64,000 nucleotides of DNA from Artemisia argyi (Eukaryota; Streptophyta; Magnoliopsida; Asterales; Asteraceae). The stretch lies in assembly GCA_030686995.1 (NCBI GenBank), contig CM060694.1, positions 88,898,762 through 88,962,761 of the forward strand, written 5' to 3'. Positions 15,935 through 26,016 of the stretch are shown piece after piece. The position numbers and the translations under genes were made by a program. Position 1 is the first letter of the stretch. Each line of letters begins with the position of its first letter. Under the pieces are notes generated by a model, which saw only the letters and a program-made list of their open reading frames with translations, was not told where the DNA came from and did not search any database.

Positions 15935-16280
15935 TTTTATTCAATCTGTAATATAGCAATAAGAAGAAGAAATCAGTTGACTAAATAAAATTCATCATTT
16001 CATAAATTAAAATGAAGGGTTTATATGATGCTTACGTTTGTGTAAAAGGATGGAAGGAATTGTGTGTGTTGATTTCGAAATTATTAGCAGCAGATTGATT
16101 GATTGATTGTTGGAATGAATATTTGTTTTGTTTTTGATACAGGAGGAGGAGGCCTGAAAATGGAATTTGAGTTTGTCTACTTGCTGCATATGTTGAAGTG
16201 GAACTACTAATATTAAAATAAAAAATATTTAAACAAAACATAGCAGCCTCTATTATTCTTTGCTTTTCCTTATAAAGTAC
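15935..16280 (-). promoter_or_regulatory. Promoter and 5' leader of the ENOD93-like gene, with a probable leader intron
   Basis: A TTTATAA TATA-like box is at about 16271-16277 on the minus strand, 340 bases before the start codon. Between them, GTAAGC (donor, 16035) and ATTACAG (acceptor, ending 15946) define a plausible 90-bp intron in the 5' untranslated region, leaving an 11-base exon before the ATG. A (TTGA)n-like run lies at 16095-16110. Inferred from motifs only. Confidence 0.45.
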
Positions 16281-16377
16281 TCGTAGTTTAGAACTTTACT
16301 AGATAGTTTTTTAAAGATTTGATGAATAAGTTATATTTATTTATTTTTTCATCAAATTTAAAAACTCACTTTTATTA

Positions 16378-16488
16378 GACAAAATTTCAACGTTGGTCTC
16401 TAAACTTGTCAAGATTGGTGCGAATCGTCCTTAAACTTTTTTTTTTTCATTTTCGTCCCTGAACTTGTTGATATTGGCGCGGTTGGTC
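16378..16488 (+). repeat. Left terminal inverted repeat of the 12.8-kb MULE
   Basis: Starts GACAAAATTTCA and pairs with 29068-29177 inverted. Matching blocks include AAACTTGTCAAGATT, ATCGTCCTTAAACT and TTCGTCCCTGAACTTGT. The agreement fades after about 110 bases. Confidence 0.9.
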
Positions 16489-16783
16489 CTTTTGAGAAAC
16501 GGACATTGCAATTCAGCATTAGCTGACGTGTATACCATGGATACTTTCGTCATTTCACACCAAAACACCTCCAACAGTAACTCTCGCCGTTGGTCCCTAA
16601 AAGATAGCTGCAAGATGTTTTGGTACAGTGATTTGCGCGAATCGTCCCTAAAAGTTGGCTATAAAGAAGGTTTTATTCACTTTTTCCTGAAGCTTTCGTT
16701 TTCCAAAATACGCCTGCAAAAAACTTTCCCGCCCAATCACATCAACGTCAAAATCACAAAAGTATTAAAAAGCGTCCCGAACA

Positions 16784-19700
16784 ATGTCCGCACCAATGTG
16801 GAAGATGCACACAAGAGGAGTGTCAGTCCCTGCAGATGAGTTGGAGGCACAATGTGAGAATGACTACGGTAATGAGTTTAAGTCCAGTTGATTTGAGCTT
16901 ATTTTGCTGTTAGCTTGTGTTTATATATGTTTAGGTACTAAGTAATTGACTTTATATTACAGAATTTAATCGCAATTTATTCACCATTCGAATACATCAT
17001 GGTGGGGCATTTATGCGTTTCCCTAACAGGGAATACGTTGGTGGTACTGAAGACATATTTGACATGGTGGATATTGATGTATTCTCAGTCTTTGATCTGG
17101 ACGAGATGGTGCTTAAGTTGGGCTACACAAGTCAGAAAGAGCCTCTGTTTTACCATTATCTTAGTCCTATGAGTACTTTAGACCACGGACTGTTTCCCCT
17201 TTCATCTGATGATGATGTCAGATGTTTGGGTTATATGGTAGGTCGTTTCAAGTTGATTGAAGTCTATATAGAGCACGGTTGTTCCAGGGTCACTGGTAAA
17301 ACGAGGGTAGTAATAGAGGAACTTGTGTCTAGTCCACCTAGAGCCTCTAAGGAAACTAAACACCCTCAACTGTTGCCCCTGACATGGCTTGATAATACTG
17401 ATAGTGTTCCACTTCCAGGAAACTCAAGTCAAGGTACTCCTTTTACACAACTGACTTTAAGTGAATGTGGTGAAAATGAAAACAATGAACTTCCCCAGAT
17501 TGATTCACAATTTGGAAGTTTAAATTTAAGTTTCATCCCTGTTGTACCTGCTAGTAAGGAGATTGTGGCAAAAAAAACTTGCTGATATTGTCAGGATGAT
17601 GGAGTTTGAAGAGAATGAGTTAGATATGCCTCTGGCATTTAGTTATTTGGATGCCATGAATGTTGACAGCACTAGTGGATTAAGTCCTGATGAACATTTT
17701 GGTGTTGCTGACCAGGACTTAAATGTAGGGTTGCATGTTTTTGGCCTAGATGATCCCCAAACACACACAGGTGAGGGTCAACAGGATACCAGGCAAGAGG
17801 CACTAGAGGGTGAGGTTCAGCATGGTAATGGTGTCGGGCCACTAGAGGATGAGGAGGATGACATTCATAATGTCAATGATAGTGATTATGAAGGAGGGTC
17901 AAGTGACAATGCAGGTTCAGGTGATGAAGGAGAGGCTGCAGTTATGAATGATGAAGGACACACTGGAGTTGAGCCTCCTGTGCAAGTAAACGGTTTTCAT
18001 CTAGCAAGGGATAATCCTTGTGTGAGTATTGGCAATAGCAGTGGTGATCAAATAAACAAGTTTAGACTAACAGAGAATAAAGCTTATGACAGCATTGGCA
18101 ACAGCAGTTTAGTTGAAGAGGTTGTGGGTGGAGTAGAACCTGTTTGTGTTGAAGGTTTCGAGAGTCAATCAGGTAGTGATGGTGAACCAGATTCTGGTGT
18201 TAGGAAACAGTTAAGGGAAATAAGAAGAGCAATTGGAGTTGACATGTCAGAGAATCCAATTATGAAGTATTATTTTTTCACTGGACAAGAGTTTGCAACC
18301 CCAGAACAGGTGAAGGAAAGAGTATACATGCATGCAGTTGAGACCAGGAGAAATTTGAAGTTGGTCAAGAATGATGGTATTAGGATAAGAGCTGTATGTG
18401 ATAACCAAATTCCTGTCTTTACAGAGTCAGTCTTAAGTAGATCAACAGGCCCAACTGTAGATACAGGTGTTGGGCCTAGTGGATCAAGTGGCCCATTAGG
18501 TAGAGGGAGTAAAAGAAAGAGAAACGATGTAGGAACTTCTGATGATGTGTGTGATGAATGCCCCTAGGTCTTGTATGTAGGCAAAGACAGAGTTAGTCAA
18601 AACTGGATAGTAAAGACACACAGAGACAAACACACTTGCCTTCAATCAAGGGAAATCAAACACTGCACTTATAAATATCTGGCAAACAAGATCTATGACC
18701 TAGTTAAGGTTAATCCAGAGATCCCAGGAAAGGCAGTTCAAGACCAGCTCCAGCGTAAATTACATCTTCAGGTTTCTATGACAAAAGCATTCAGGGCCAA
18801 AGCTAAAGCAGAAAAAGATGTTTCAGGTGATCACAACCTGCAGTATATGATGCTTAGGGACTATATTGGTGAATTGCTGTCTACAAACCCTAATACGACT
18901 GTGAAGCTTGGAATTGATAGAGATTCTGCTAATCCTAGTGAGTCTAGAAGGGTGTTTAAAAGAATATATGTTTGTTTGGGACCGTTGAAGGAAGGCTTCA
19001 AGGCTTGCAAAAGAGAATTGTTGGGGCTAGATGTTTGTTTCATGAAAGGTCCTTATCCAGGCCAAGTGTTGGTGGCTGTTGGACTTGATCCTAACAATGG
19101 GATTTACCCATTGGCTTGTGCCTTGGTGGAAGCTGAAACTAAGAGTTCATGGTCTTGGTTCTTAATGTGCTTGGGGTGATGACATAGATCAAGACCCTAG
19201 ATCTAACTTCACATTCATGAGTGATAGACAAAAGGTTAGTAAATGATGGTCCTCTAGTTGAATTCTTTAATAACCAACAAAATATAAATTATTATTTTGC
19301 TAACTTTGTTGGTTTATGCAGGGACTCATTCCAGCCTTAAAATCTGTCTTCCCTAATGCAGAACACAGATTTTGCTTGAGGCACATTCATGAAAATATGA
19401 GGCAGCAGTTTAGTGGCTTGGAATATAAGGAAGCTTTGTGGAGATGTGCATCTGTTACAACCCTGTCTGGTTTTGAAAAGTGTATGGAACATTTGAAGGT
19501 TATGAAGAAGGAAGCACACGAATGGTTGAGCAAGATACCAGCTGAACATTGGGCAAAATCTCATTTTTCTGGTAATTGTTTGTTTGTTTTCAACATAAGT
19601 GGTTCAATAGTACACATGTATATCATTTAAGTGTTTCATATTTTTGTGCTATAGGTAGACCAGTTACAGATTTATTGATCAACAACATTTGTGAGGTGTT

Positions 19701-20613
19701 TAATGGTAAAATAGCTCTATCAAGGGACAAGCCAGTCATTACACTTTTAGAGTACATCAGAGAATACTGCATGAAGAGAATAGTAGTTGTACAAGGTATA
19801 ATTGACAAAACTAATGGGCCTCTAACCCCAACTGCAGCTAAAATATTGGGAAAGATTAAGAGCGAGACTGAATCGTTGCGGGTGATATGGAATGGAGGAG
19901 TTAAGTATCAGGTAACAGGGGCATGGGGTGACCAGTATGTTGTGAATGTACAGGATAAGATATGTACATGCAGGAAATGGGAATTGACAGGGATACCTTG
20001 TAAGCATGCTGTTGCAGCGTGTTGGAATATGGGACTCAATGGCATTCAAGTTGGACCTCCTGAGTCTTGGGTACATAGTTGTTATTGGTTCACTTAGTGG
20101 AACCAATTAGAGGCGGCAACTACTGGGAGAAGACCACCCATGCTACAGAGCTCTTTCCACCAAAGCATCATGTCCAGGTTGGAAGACCAAAGAAGAAGAG
20201 AAGAAGGTCTAAGTATGAGGATGCACCCTGTGTAGATTCTGGAAAACTGACCAAAAGAGGGAGAGTTATTACTTGCAGACTCTGCGGTAACGCTGGACAC
20301 AACAAGACTACATGCAAAGGACAAGGTCAACCTCATAGAAAAGGTAATTATTAGACTTTCATAGTTATGTTTTTTGATTGTTTTATATTTGGTTCTTTTT
20401 TATAACCTGTTTTCTTATGTAGGTTTCAACAAAGCTGGAGCTCGGCAAGCTAAGGGTAATGGGTCTGCTCAAGCTGGTCCTAGTTCAGCTGTCCAATATG
20501 GAGATGTAGCTGTTGAAGGTGGTCAGAGGTCAACTGTGCAAGGAGTATCTGGTGCGTCTCAAGCTGGTCCTAGTTCAAGTTTCCAAGGAGTATCTGCTCC
20601 TATTCCAACTTAA
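16784..20613 (+). pseudogene. mudrA-like: MULE transposase (mudrA/MURA type), decayed, at least 5 exons
   Basis: The best model has exons 16784-16868, 16963-19234, 19322-19571, 19655-20343 and 20423-20613, with GT-AG introns. Domains in order: a PB1-like plant MuDR N-terminal domain (NLFTIRIHHGGAFMRFPN), an acidic linker, the MuDR zinc-binding/DNA-binding region, and a DDE transposase core. That core has its first Asp in GLDVCFMKG and its second in FMSDRQKG. A SWIM zinc finger (CTC then CKH, 19963-20007) and a CCHC zinc knuckle (CRLCGNAGHNKTTC, 20274-20315) follow. Breaks: one extra A in the A8 run near 17570-17577, TAG at 18565-18567 where the family has Trp, one extra G in GGGG near 19172-19175, and a small deletion with frame shift near 20090-20100. 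It would not make full-length transposase as read. Some breaks lie in homopolymers and could be assembly errors. Confidence 0.92.
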
Positions 20614-20639
20614 TCCAGCCAAGTCAATGACAGTGAATG

Positions 20640-20885
20640 GGCTATCCTTTAGCCATGTTTTAAATTCAGGACAAATTTGAGTTTTAGTACTATGTGTGTT
20701 ATGAAACGTCTGTAATTGAAAGTCCACATAAGTGGCAAACATCAAAGTCCACATCTGTGGCACTCATCTAAGTCCTTCTATAGGCAGACATTGAAAGTCT
20801 ACATATGTGGCAATTTTCTAAGTCCTTTTTAAGGCAAACTTATATAAGTCAACTTCTGTGGCTACTTTAGATGGTTTGTGACCTA
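20640..20885 (+). repeat. Short degenerate repeat with CCACATNTGTGG hairpins
   Basis: Units such as AAGTCCACATCTGTGGCA and AAGTCTACATATGTGGCAA recur about five times, alternating with AAGTCCTTCTATAGGCA-like units. The cores are small palindromes. It directly follows the transposase gene and may be its 3' region. No function is known. Confidence 0.5.
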
Positions 20886-21169
20886 TTTGACTTATACATT
20901 TTGTCAACCAAAACTACTTATGTGCTTGATGGGTAACAAAACGGGTAAGATTCGCCATTGTTTATAAAAACGAGGTTTCACTAAGTAAAGTCAAGTGCAG
21001 CAAAAAAGTCAACATGTGGTTGTACTTGTTTGTTACCGTTTGAAAGTAAGAATTTTTTTTTTATAATGGCTTGCAAACTTACCAATTTGACTTCCTATAA
21101 ATACCACCATCAAACACAATTTGGCATCCATAAATTCACACACACTGCAAACAACAATTCAAAACATAA

Positions 21170-21658
21170 ATGGCTTGCAAACTTCCTCACACAGTCGAAG
21201 AATTGCAAACATACATCAAGAAACAGACCGAGAAAGGCGACACGGTTCGGCAGAATGCTATCATTGAAGTGATCAAACAGTTTGACCTTGCCAAAAAAGT
21301 TAAAAACCAACTTAGAGAACAATACACGGCGTGCCAAGATATCTCAGCAGAGAGGAAAGCCGTCATCGACCAGTTTCTGTACGATGAATATTGCAAGGAC
21401 AGTGCCATTGCTGAGTCGTTGTGGGGTTGTGTTTCTCAAATACAGGCGCAAATCTCTAACAAGATCCGTTGGAGTTATGTGGATAATGTGGCAGCATGTG
21501 ATGCTGGTGCATCTACTTCATCTGTTGCACCGAGAGTTGTTGAGCAACAACCTCATCTGGAGCACTTTAAGCTAAGCTTTGAAGAAAATGTGGTGGCAGC
21601 TGATGATGAGGGCTGGAACGAAGAAAATGACCGGGAGCTTAGCAGGTTGGAAGCTTAG
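21170..21658 (+). CDS. MULE accessory ORF 1, helical protein of unknown function, 162 aa
   Basis: Starts MACKLPHTVEELQTYIKKQT. It is rich in Lys, Glu and Gln with heptad-like spacing, so probably mostly helical, and ends in an acidic tail. A TATAAATA box at about 21096 lies 75 bases before the ATG, followed by a typical A/C-rich plant leader. The stop is TAG at 21656-21658. The frame then continues for 30 more codons (to TGA at 21749-21751) with composition like the preceding tail, so TAG may be a CAG-to-TAG mutation in a longer protein of about 193 aa. The first 15 bases of the gene also occur at 21066, a local duplication. I recognise no family. Confidence 0.5.
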   Translation: MACKLPHTVEELQTYIKKQTEKGDTVRQNAIIEVIKQFDLAKKVKNQLREQYTACQDISAERKAVIDQFLYDEYCKDSAIAESLWGCVSQIQAQISNKIRWSYVDNVAACDAGASTSSVAPRVVEQQPHLEHFKLSFEENVVAADDEGWNEENDRELSRLEA

Positions 21659-22024
21659 TTAGAAGCCGATAAGTTTGCGAGCTTTGCTACTTACGACGAC
21701 GGTTACATGTACAACAACTCTCAGACATGGGATCACCCGGATTACAACTGAAGTTTTATGTAATTTTATGTTACACTTATGCAATGTTTTAAATTTATTA
21801 TGTACTTTTAAAAAATCCTAATTATATATGCAATTTTTTTAATTCTAACGTTTTTATATGTGTCACAATGGTATGACCACTGGTAGTACTGTAGTAGCCT
21901 TTTAGACAAAATGGGTTGCTTTATTTGTGTGTCATTTATTACTCATATTTAATAGTTACCTACCGTCCTACCTCATTTGTTGCAACTCAAAACTTGCAAT
22001 ACACAGCTCCCTATTTCCTTAAGC

Positions 22025-22374
22025 ATGAACAACTCTGAAATTAATATTGATCTAAAGGTTGTTTGTAACGCGTATGTGCTAACTGAAGTAATGCTTGGCT
22101 CTTACCACACAGAGATTCTTGAAAACTTGCAGCAAGCACATGATTTGGAGTACAAGTCCAAAAAAATTTCTGAAAGGGTCGGACGTAGGGGGAGCTGATT
22201 GTTGAACTTCAAAACTATTCACGTGCAAGAATTGCAAGGAGCAATACCAAGAAGCTTAGGAGATTACAGACAATTGATAAGCGTCGGGCGAAGGCACTGT
22301 TGATGATGGCCAACCAAGTCAAGGACAAGATGTTTAAGAAGATTGAATTTGTTGTGAGAAAGAAATATCCATGA
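22025..22374 (+). pseudogene. MULE accessory ORF 2, basic helical protein, frameshifted
   Basis: From the ATG at 22025 the frame reads MNNSEINIDLKVVCNAYVLT and continues for about 55 codons to a G5 run at 22187-22191, where it stops. In another frame coding sequence resumes as ELIVELQNYSRARIARSNTK and runs to TGA at 22372-22374 with a very basic C-terminus. A single missing G would account for the break. The product would be about 115 aa, basic and helical. No recognised domain. Confidence 0.45.
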
Positions 22375-22552
22375 GGTTGTTGTTTGTTGGACATTGGTCA
22401 TGGGTTTCTTTTGTTCACATCACCATGTTATGCTTAATGAATGTAATGGGTCTTATGATTCAGTTTTTCAATGAATAATGTGTTCATATATGTTTTAAGT
22501 TTTTTAGTGTGTTTGATATGTATCAGAAACATAAACATGAGCATCACATTAA

Positions 22553-22984
22553 TCAATCCGTAATACAGACACGAAAAATTAAAATGCAAACGTACATATC
22601 ACATACAAGTATGGCTTGGACATGCCCAAAACCATGACAGTGGTCTACCACAATATAGCTATTCAAATTTGTTGTTGTTTTGTAATCAACTTTCTTGGAT
22701 TTTTTTTTCTTCTTTTTTCTTTTTTTCTTCTTTTTTTCCCCAGATCTAATTCCCAGACCTATAACACAACCACTTACTTTGTTTGCCTCAGCACCAGCAG
22801 CTTTTGTGACTACAACAACACTTGGTCCTGTGTTTGCATGCCTCCAACACAGTCTGTCCTTGCAACAGATAAAGCATCTTTCATCCAACACCTGTACCTG
22901 TGGATCATTACCAGTTCGAACACCCAGACCTATAAAACCACCACTTGTCTCTGTCTTTAAATTTGGGCTTGCAGGTTGTGCCAT
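22553..22984 (-). CDS. MULE accessory ORF 3, possible Cys-rich basic protein, 143 aa
   Basis: Starts MAQPASPNLKTETSGGFIGL. It contains CFICCKDRLCWRHA, a Cys/His cluster that could bind zinc, and a poly-lysine stretch (a T-rich plus-strand tract at 22695-22740). GGFIGLGVRTG and GCVIGLGIRSG, about 60 residues apart, are internal repeats. No TATA box or known family was identified. It may be real, because the internal repeat is unlikely in random sequence, but the poly-Lys tract and C-terminal third look non-coding. Confidence 0.35.
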   Translation of the reverse strand: MAQPASPNLKTETSGGFIGLGVRTGNDPQVQVLDERCFICCKDRLCWRHANTGPSVVVVTKAAGAEANKVSGCVIGLGIRSGEKKKKKRKKKKKKSKKVDYKTTTNLNSYIVVDHCHGFGHVQAILVCDMYVCILIFRVCITD

Positions 22985-23372
22985 ATTTTTGGTTTGGATA
23001 ATTTTGGAACAAGATGATACTTTACTTGACTATCCAAGTTGGTAGGATCATTTACTAAACCCGTTTGACTTTCATTGTGTGAGGTAGGTTAAGGAGTATT
23101 AAATGCTCACATCAATTGAATGTGGTGGCATTTTGTGTTTGAAAATGACTATTTTGGCCTTGGTTATGCAAACACTATTTTCTTCTCATGTCTGCACACA
23201 TGATAAAATTAAGACATGGCATGACTTGTCATAGGGCGCCAAAGACTACTTTTTTCTTTACTGTCACGTGAATACTTTTGCATTTTGTAAACACTAAACA
23301 AGCATAAGTTTTCCTCTATAAAACCAAAGACACCAACCAATCTTCCACCACCCAATTCTATCTGCTGAAATA

Positions 23373-23777
23373 ATGAGTTTCAAGAACAAAGGTTGTTTCA
23401 AACACACCCTCAATTGCAACACCCTGCTCCTTTTCATTTCTAACATACTTTTTTTTAATGGTTTTCTTAACTTGTTTGCAGAAATCATTTACGTTAACAG
23501 CAGTGATTCAAGCTCCATCAACAACTGGAGTGACTCAACTTCAACCAACAGCTGGGAAGGCTATTTTCCAAAGACTTATTCAGGTTCTGTGACCAGAAAG
23601 ATTGATGCTAGGAAGTTTAAGAATCCTAAAAAGACAGAGAAACAGCTTTTTGATGAAAGGGAAAAGGTGCTAGGCCTTCCAAGTGATCAGTTCTGTGAAG
23701 ACAATGGTATCAAACCATTTGCTCCAGCAATTGCCAAATCTTTTCCAAAAGGTAAGGGTAAAAAGAAAATGTATTAG
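23373..23777 (+). CDS. MULE accessory ORF 4, Ser-rich/basic protein, probably spliced
   Basis: A CTCTATAAAA box at about 23314 precedes the ATG by 60 bases. The frame is open throughout, but a T-rich 90-bp stretch (23392-23481) has GT-AG ends and can be removed without changing frame. The spliced product (exons 23373-23391 and 23482-23777) is 104 aa. It has a Ser/Asn-rich N-terminus (NSSDSSSINNWSDSTS), a middle containing GSVTRKIDARKFKNPKK, and a C-terminal KGKGKKKMY. No known domain. A TATA box and a clean intron argue for a real gene. Confidence 0.5.
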   Translation: MSFKNKGCFKHTLNCNTLLLFISNILFFNGFLNLFAEIIYVNSSDSSSINNWSDSTSTNSWEGYFPKTYSGSVTRKIDARKFKNPKKTEKQLFDEREKVLGLPSDQFCEDNGIKPFAPAIAKSFPKGKGKKKMY

Positions 23778-24648
23778 TTGATTTAGGACGTAGTATGATT
23801 GAATAATTTTGTTGTAACCTGAATAAACATGTTGTTAGCCTTTTGTACTACTATTTTGGGTATTTGTAATTCAAGCAGTTGAATGGTACACTAACCATGT
23901 ACTGCTGATAAGATAACAACAGTACCAGGACTAACTAGTTAATACGGTTAGAAATTTTTTTGTACTACCAGTATTAACATTTTAATACTGTTATATATAA
24001 GGAAGTTAGTACTGTTGAGCCTTCCAAACGTGTGAAGTCCACCCAAACCAAACCATTAAGTACTACCACTTATCTTTCGCATGAAAGACTATTAATTTGG
24101 TTCCCTGTTAGTCTTTTGTCATTTCAGAAAGTGAAGACGCAACTTGTTTTAAAGGATTGTGCTTTAAAATAAAAACAAACCATAAGGTTGTAGTTTGACT
24201 TAGGGAAGTCAATAAACCATAAGGCTCTACTTTTACTTAATAAAGTCAACTAAGTGAACCATTATTGAATATTCACTTGTAAACCTGTTTTGTTACTTTC
24301 AAAACTCAACATGGGTAAAATTAACTTATTACAATTTATATTTGACCAATTGCATATGCAGTATAGTATCGTGTTTGGAATAATAACGGATTTGACTATT
24401 AAAGTCAACATATTTTTTTGGTCAACAATGTGAATAATACCACTATTAGATATACACATGAAAATAACCATAAAATGAAGGTCATACTGGTGCATAAATT
24501 CAAAGTCAAACGTACATCATGAAAATAACCATAAACTTTATTTGCAAAAAAAATAATAATAAATAAAACATGCAATTGAAAAAAACAAAACTCACAAAAT
24601 CAACAATAAAATTATTATTAAACAAACTTTTTCCATTACACGATTAAA
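23778..24648. other. Non-coding MULE interior with dispersed short repeats
   Basis: No gene. A segment with TACTACCAGTATTAACATTT and GTTATATATAAGGAA (about 23960-24010) recurs at about 25915-25970. The phrase CATAAGGTTGTAGTTTGACT followed by AGGGAAGTCAA (24180-24215) recurs inverted at about 25370-25435 and, twice, at 28118-28195. Confidence 0.6.
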
Positions 24649-25033
24649 TTAATCGGACTCATATGACTTATACAATTCATCATACGAGAATGTTTCTAAA
24701 CATTCTTCTTCCTCTTCTTCATTACATTTAACATATTTGTTTTTCTTTTTTATCCCTTTCTTCTAATCTCCTAACAGCATTGATCTCCTTCCAATGCTCA
24801 TCGACCCTCTTTTTTGCAGCAAGCCTGCGTCTTTCAACTTCAGCAGGGCTTGGAGGAGCAGCCTTGTCCTTTTCTTCATCCACCTCCTTCTTATCCTTAT
24901 CCTTCGAGCCTTTTTCCAACGAAGGCACCTCTGGCTCTTTTGGATCTTCCCTTGCTCGTTTCCTCAGTTCGTTGTATTCTTCTTCTGTGTTGTCGTTTGC
25001 AACAGCATCTCTGGCTCTCTTGGTTCCTGACAT
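24649..25033 (-). pseudogene. MULE accessory ORF 5, highly charged coiled-coil-like protein, frameshifted near its end
   Basis: Starts MSGTKRARDAVANDNTEEEY on the minus strand. Most of it is Lys/Arg/Glu/Asp with RKRAREDPKEPEVPSLEKGS and ERRRLAAKKRVDEHWKEINA blocks, suggesting a long charged helix with nuclear-localisation-like KRAR/RKRAR motifs. The frame ends at 24728 shortly after a run of six A. One base fewer would continue into an acidic tail ending SYDELYKSYESD at 24649. A minus-strand CTATATATT box lies about 75 bases upstream of the ATG (near 25110). No known family. Confidence 0.5.
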
Positions 25034-25575
25034 TTTACTTACACTTTAACTTGTTTGATGTTTGCTAGTATTAGATTGGTATGCTGCATAATGTGGCATT
25101 AACCAATATATAGACACATAATCAGGAAAACGAAGAGTCTATATTAAATTTTACAGCCTTTTTTTGGACTCTTCGGTTCCCACTTATTTGTTGGAAATAT
25201 GAACACAATTATGTTTCCATTTTATTTGGGAGTGTACCTATGTATTGTATGTAATCGGGTTGGGTTGTGGTGGGTGGTCTTCACACGGCTTTATTGGCTC
25301 ACCAGTATTAAGTTTTTTATTTCCAACAGTAGTAAAAATTTAATACTGCTAATGCAAAATTGGACTCTATTAACTCAAACTACAGCCTTTTGGTTTGTTG
25401 ACTTCCCTAACTCGAACTACAGCCTTATGGGTTGGGGTTTTTTTTTTTTTTTTTTCCTAATCCTTTATAACAAGTATCATCTTAACCTTCTGAAATGACA
25501 AAATACTAGGGGTAAACCTTTATAAGTAGTAGCATAATCCTTTAAAACCATAATCCTTTAAAACAAGTAGCATCC

Positions 25576-25853
25576 TCACTTCAATGGAATGAACCTTGAA
25601 GAGTGGGTAGCTCTAATACCGGGTCTACCGTGCTTAACAGGCTTGTATGAGATACAAAACTCAAACAAGGTAGTGTCCAATCATCTCAGGGTTGATTTAA
25701 ATATGATTGAAGGGCTTACCACTCTACACACCAACAACGCTACCAATCATCGGTAGACATGTCAAGCAAAGCATTGAGATCAACTCCACGGAAACTGAAC
25801 TTCTTGAACGTCCTCTTCTTCGCAACTGCAACATCTGGTTCTTGGCCCTCTCA
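25576..25853 (-). pseudogene. RPS15 pseudogene: Ribosomal protein S15 (uS19) pseudogene carried inside the MULE
   Basis: On the minus strand [20 protein letters not shown] followed by ALLDMSTDD is the N-terminus of plant cytosolic ribosomal protein S15. It then jumps directly to MIGSVVGV, and further on to [10 protein letters not shown] and [11 protein letters not shown] before TGA at 25576-25578, all C-terminal S15 sequence. About 50 central residues are missing; the junction shares a GATGAT-like microhomology. Several in-frame stops occur in the second half. No intron interrupts the remaining parts, so a processed copy or captured exons are possible. It is non-functional host DNA carried by the transposon. 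Confidence 0.82.
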
Positions 25854-26016
25854 GGCTTGTTGTTATGGTTTCTTAACTTCCCTAACTCACTCATATTATG
25901 TTACAAGGAATTTTGTACTACCAGTACTAACATTTTACTATTGTTATATATAAGGAACTTATTACTGGTGAGCCGAAAAATCAAAATGGTTCAGTTAGTT
26001 GACTTTATTAAGTCAA

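Noticed and set aside
24780..25068. Three plus-strand Ser/Leu-rich frames
   Set aside because: Shadows of the charged minus-strand gene at 24649-25033, which has an upstream TATA box and coherent composition.
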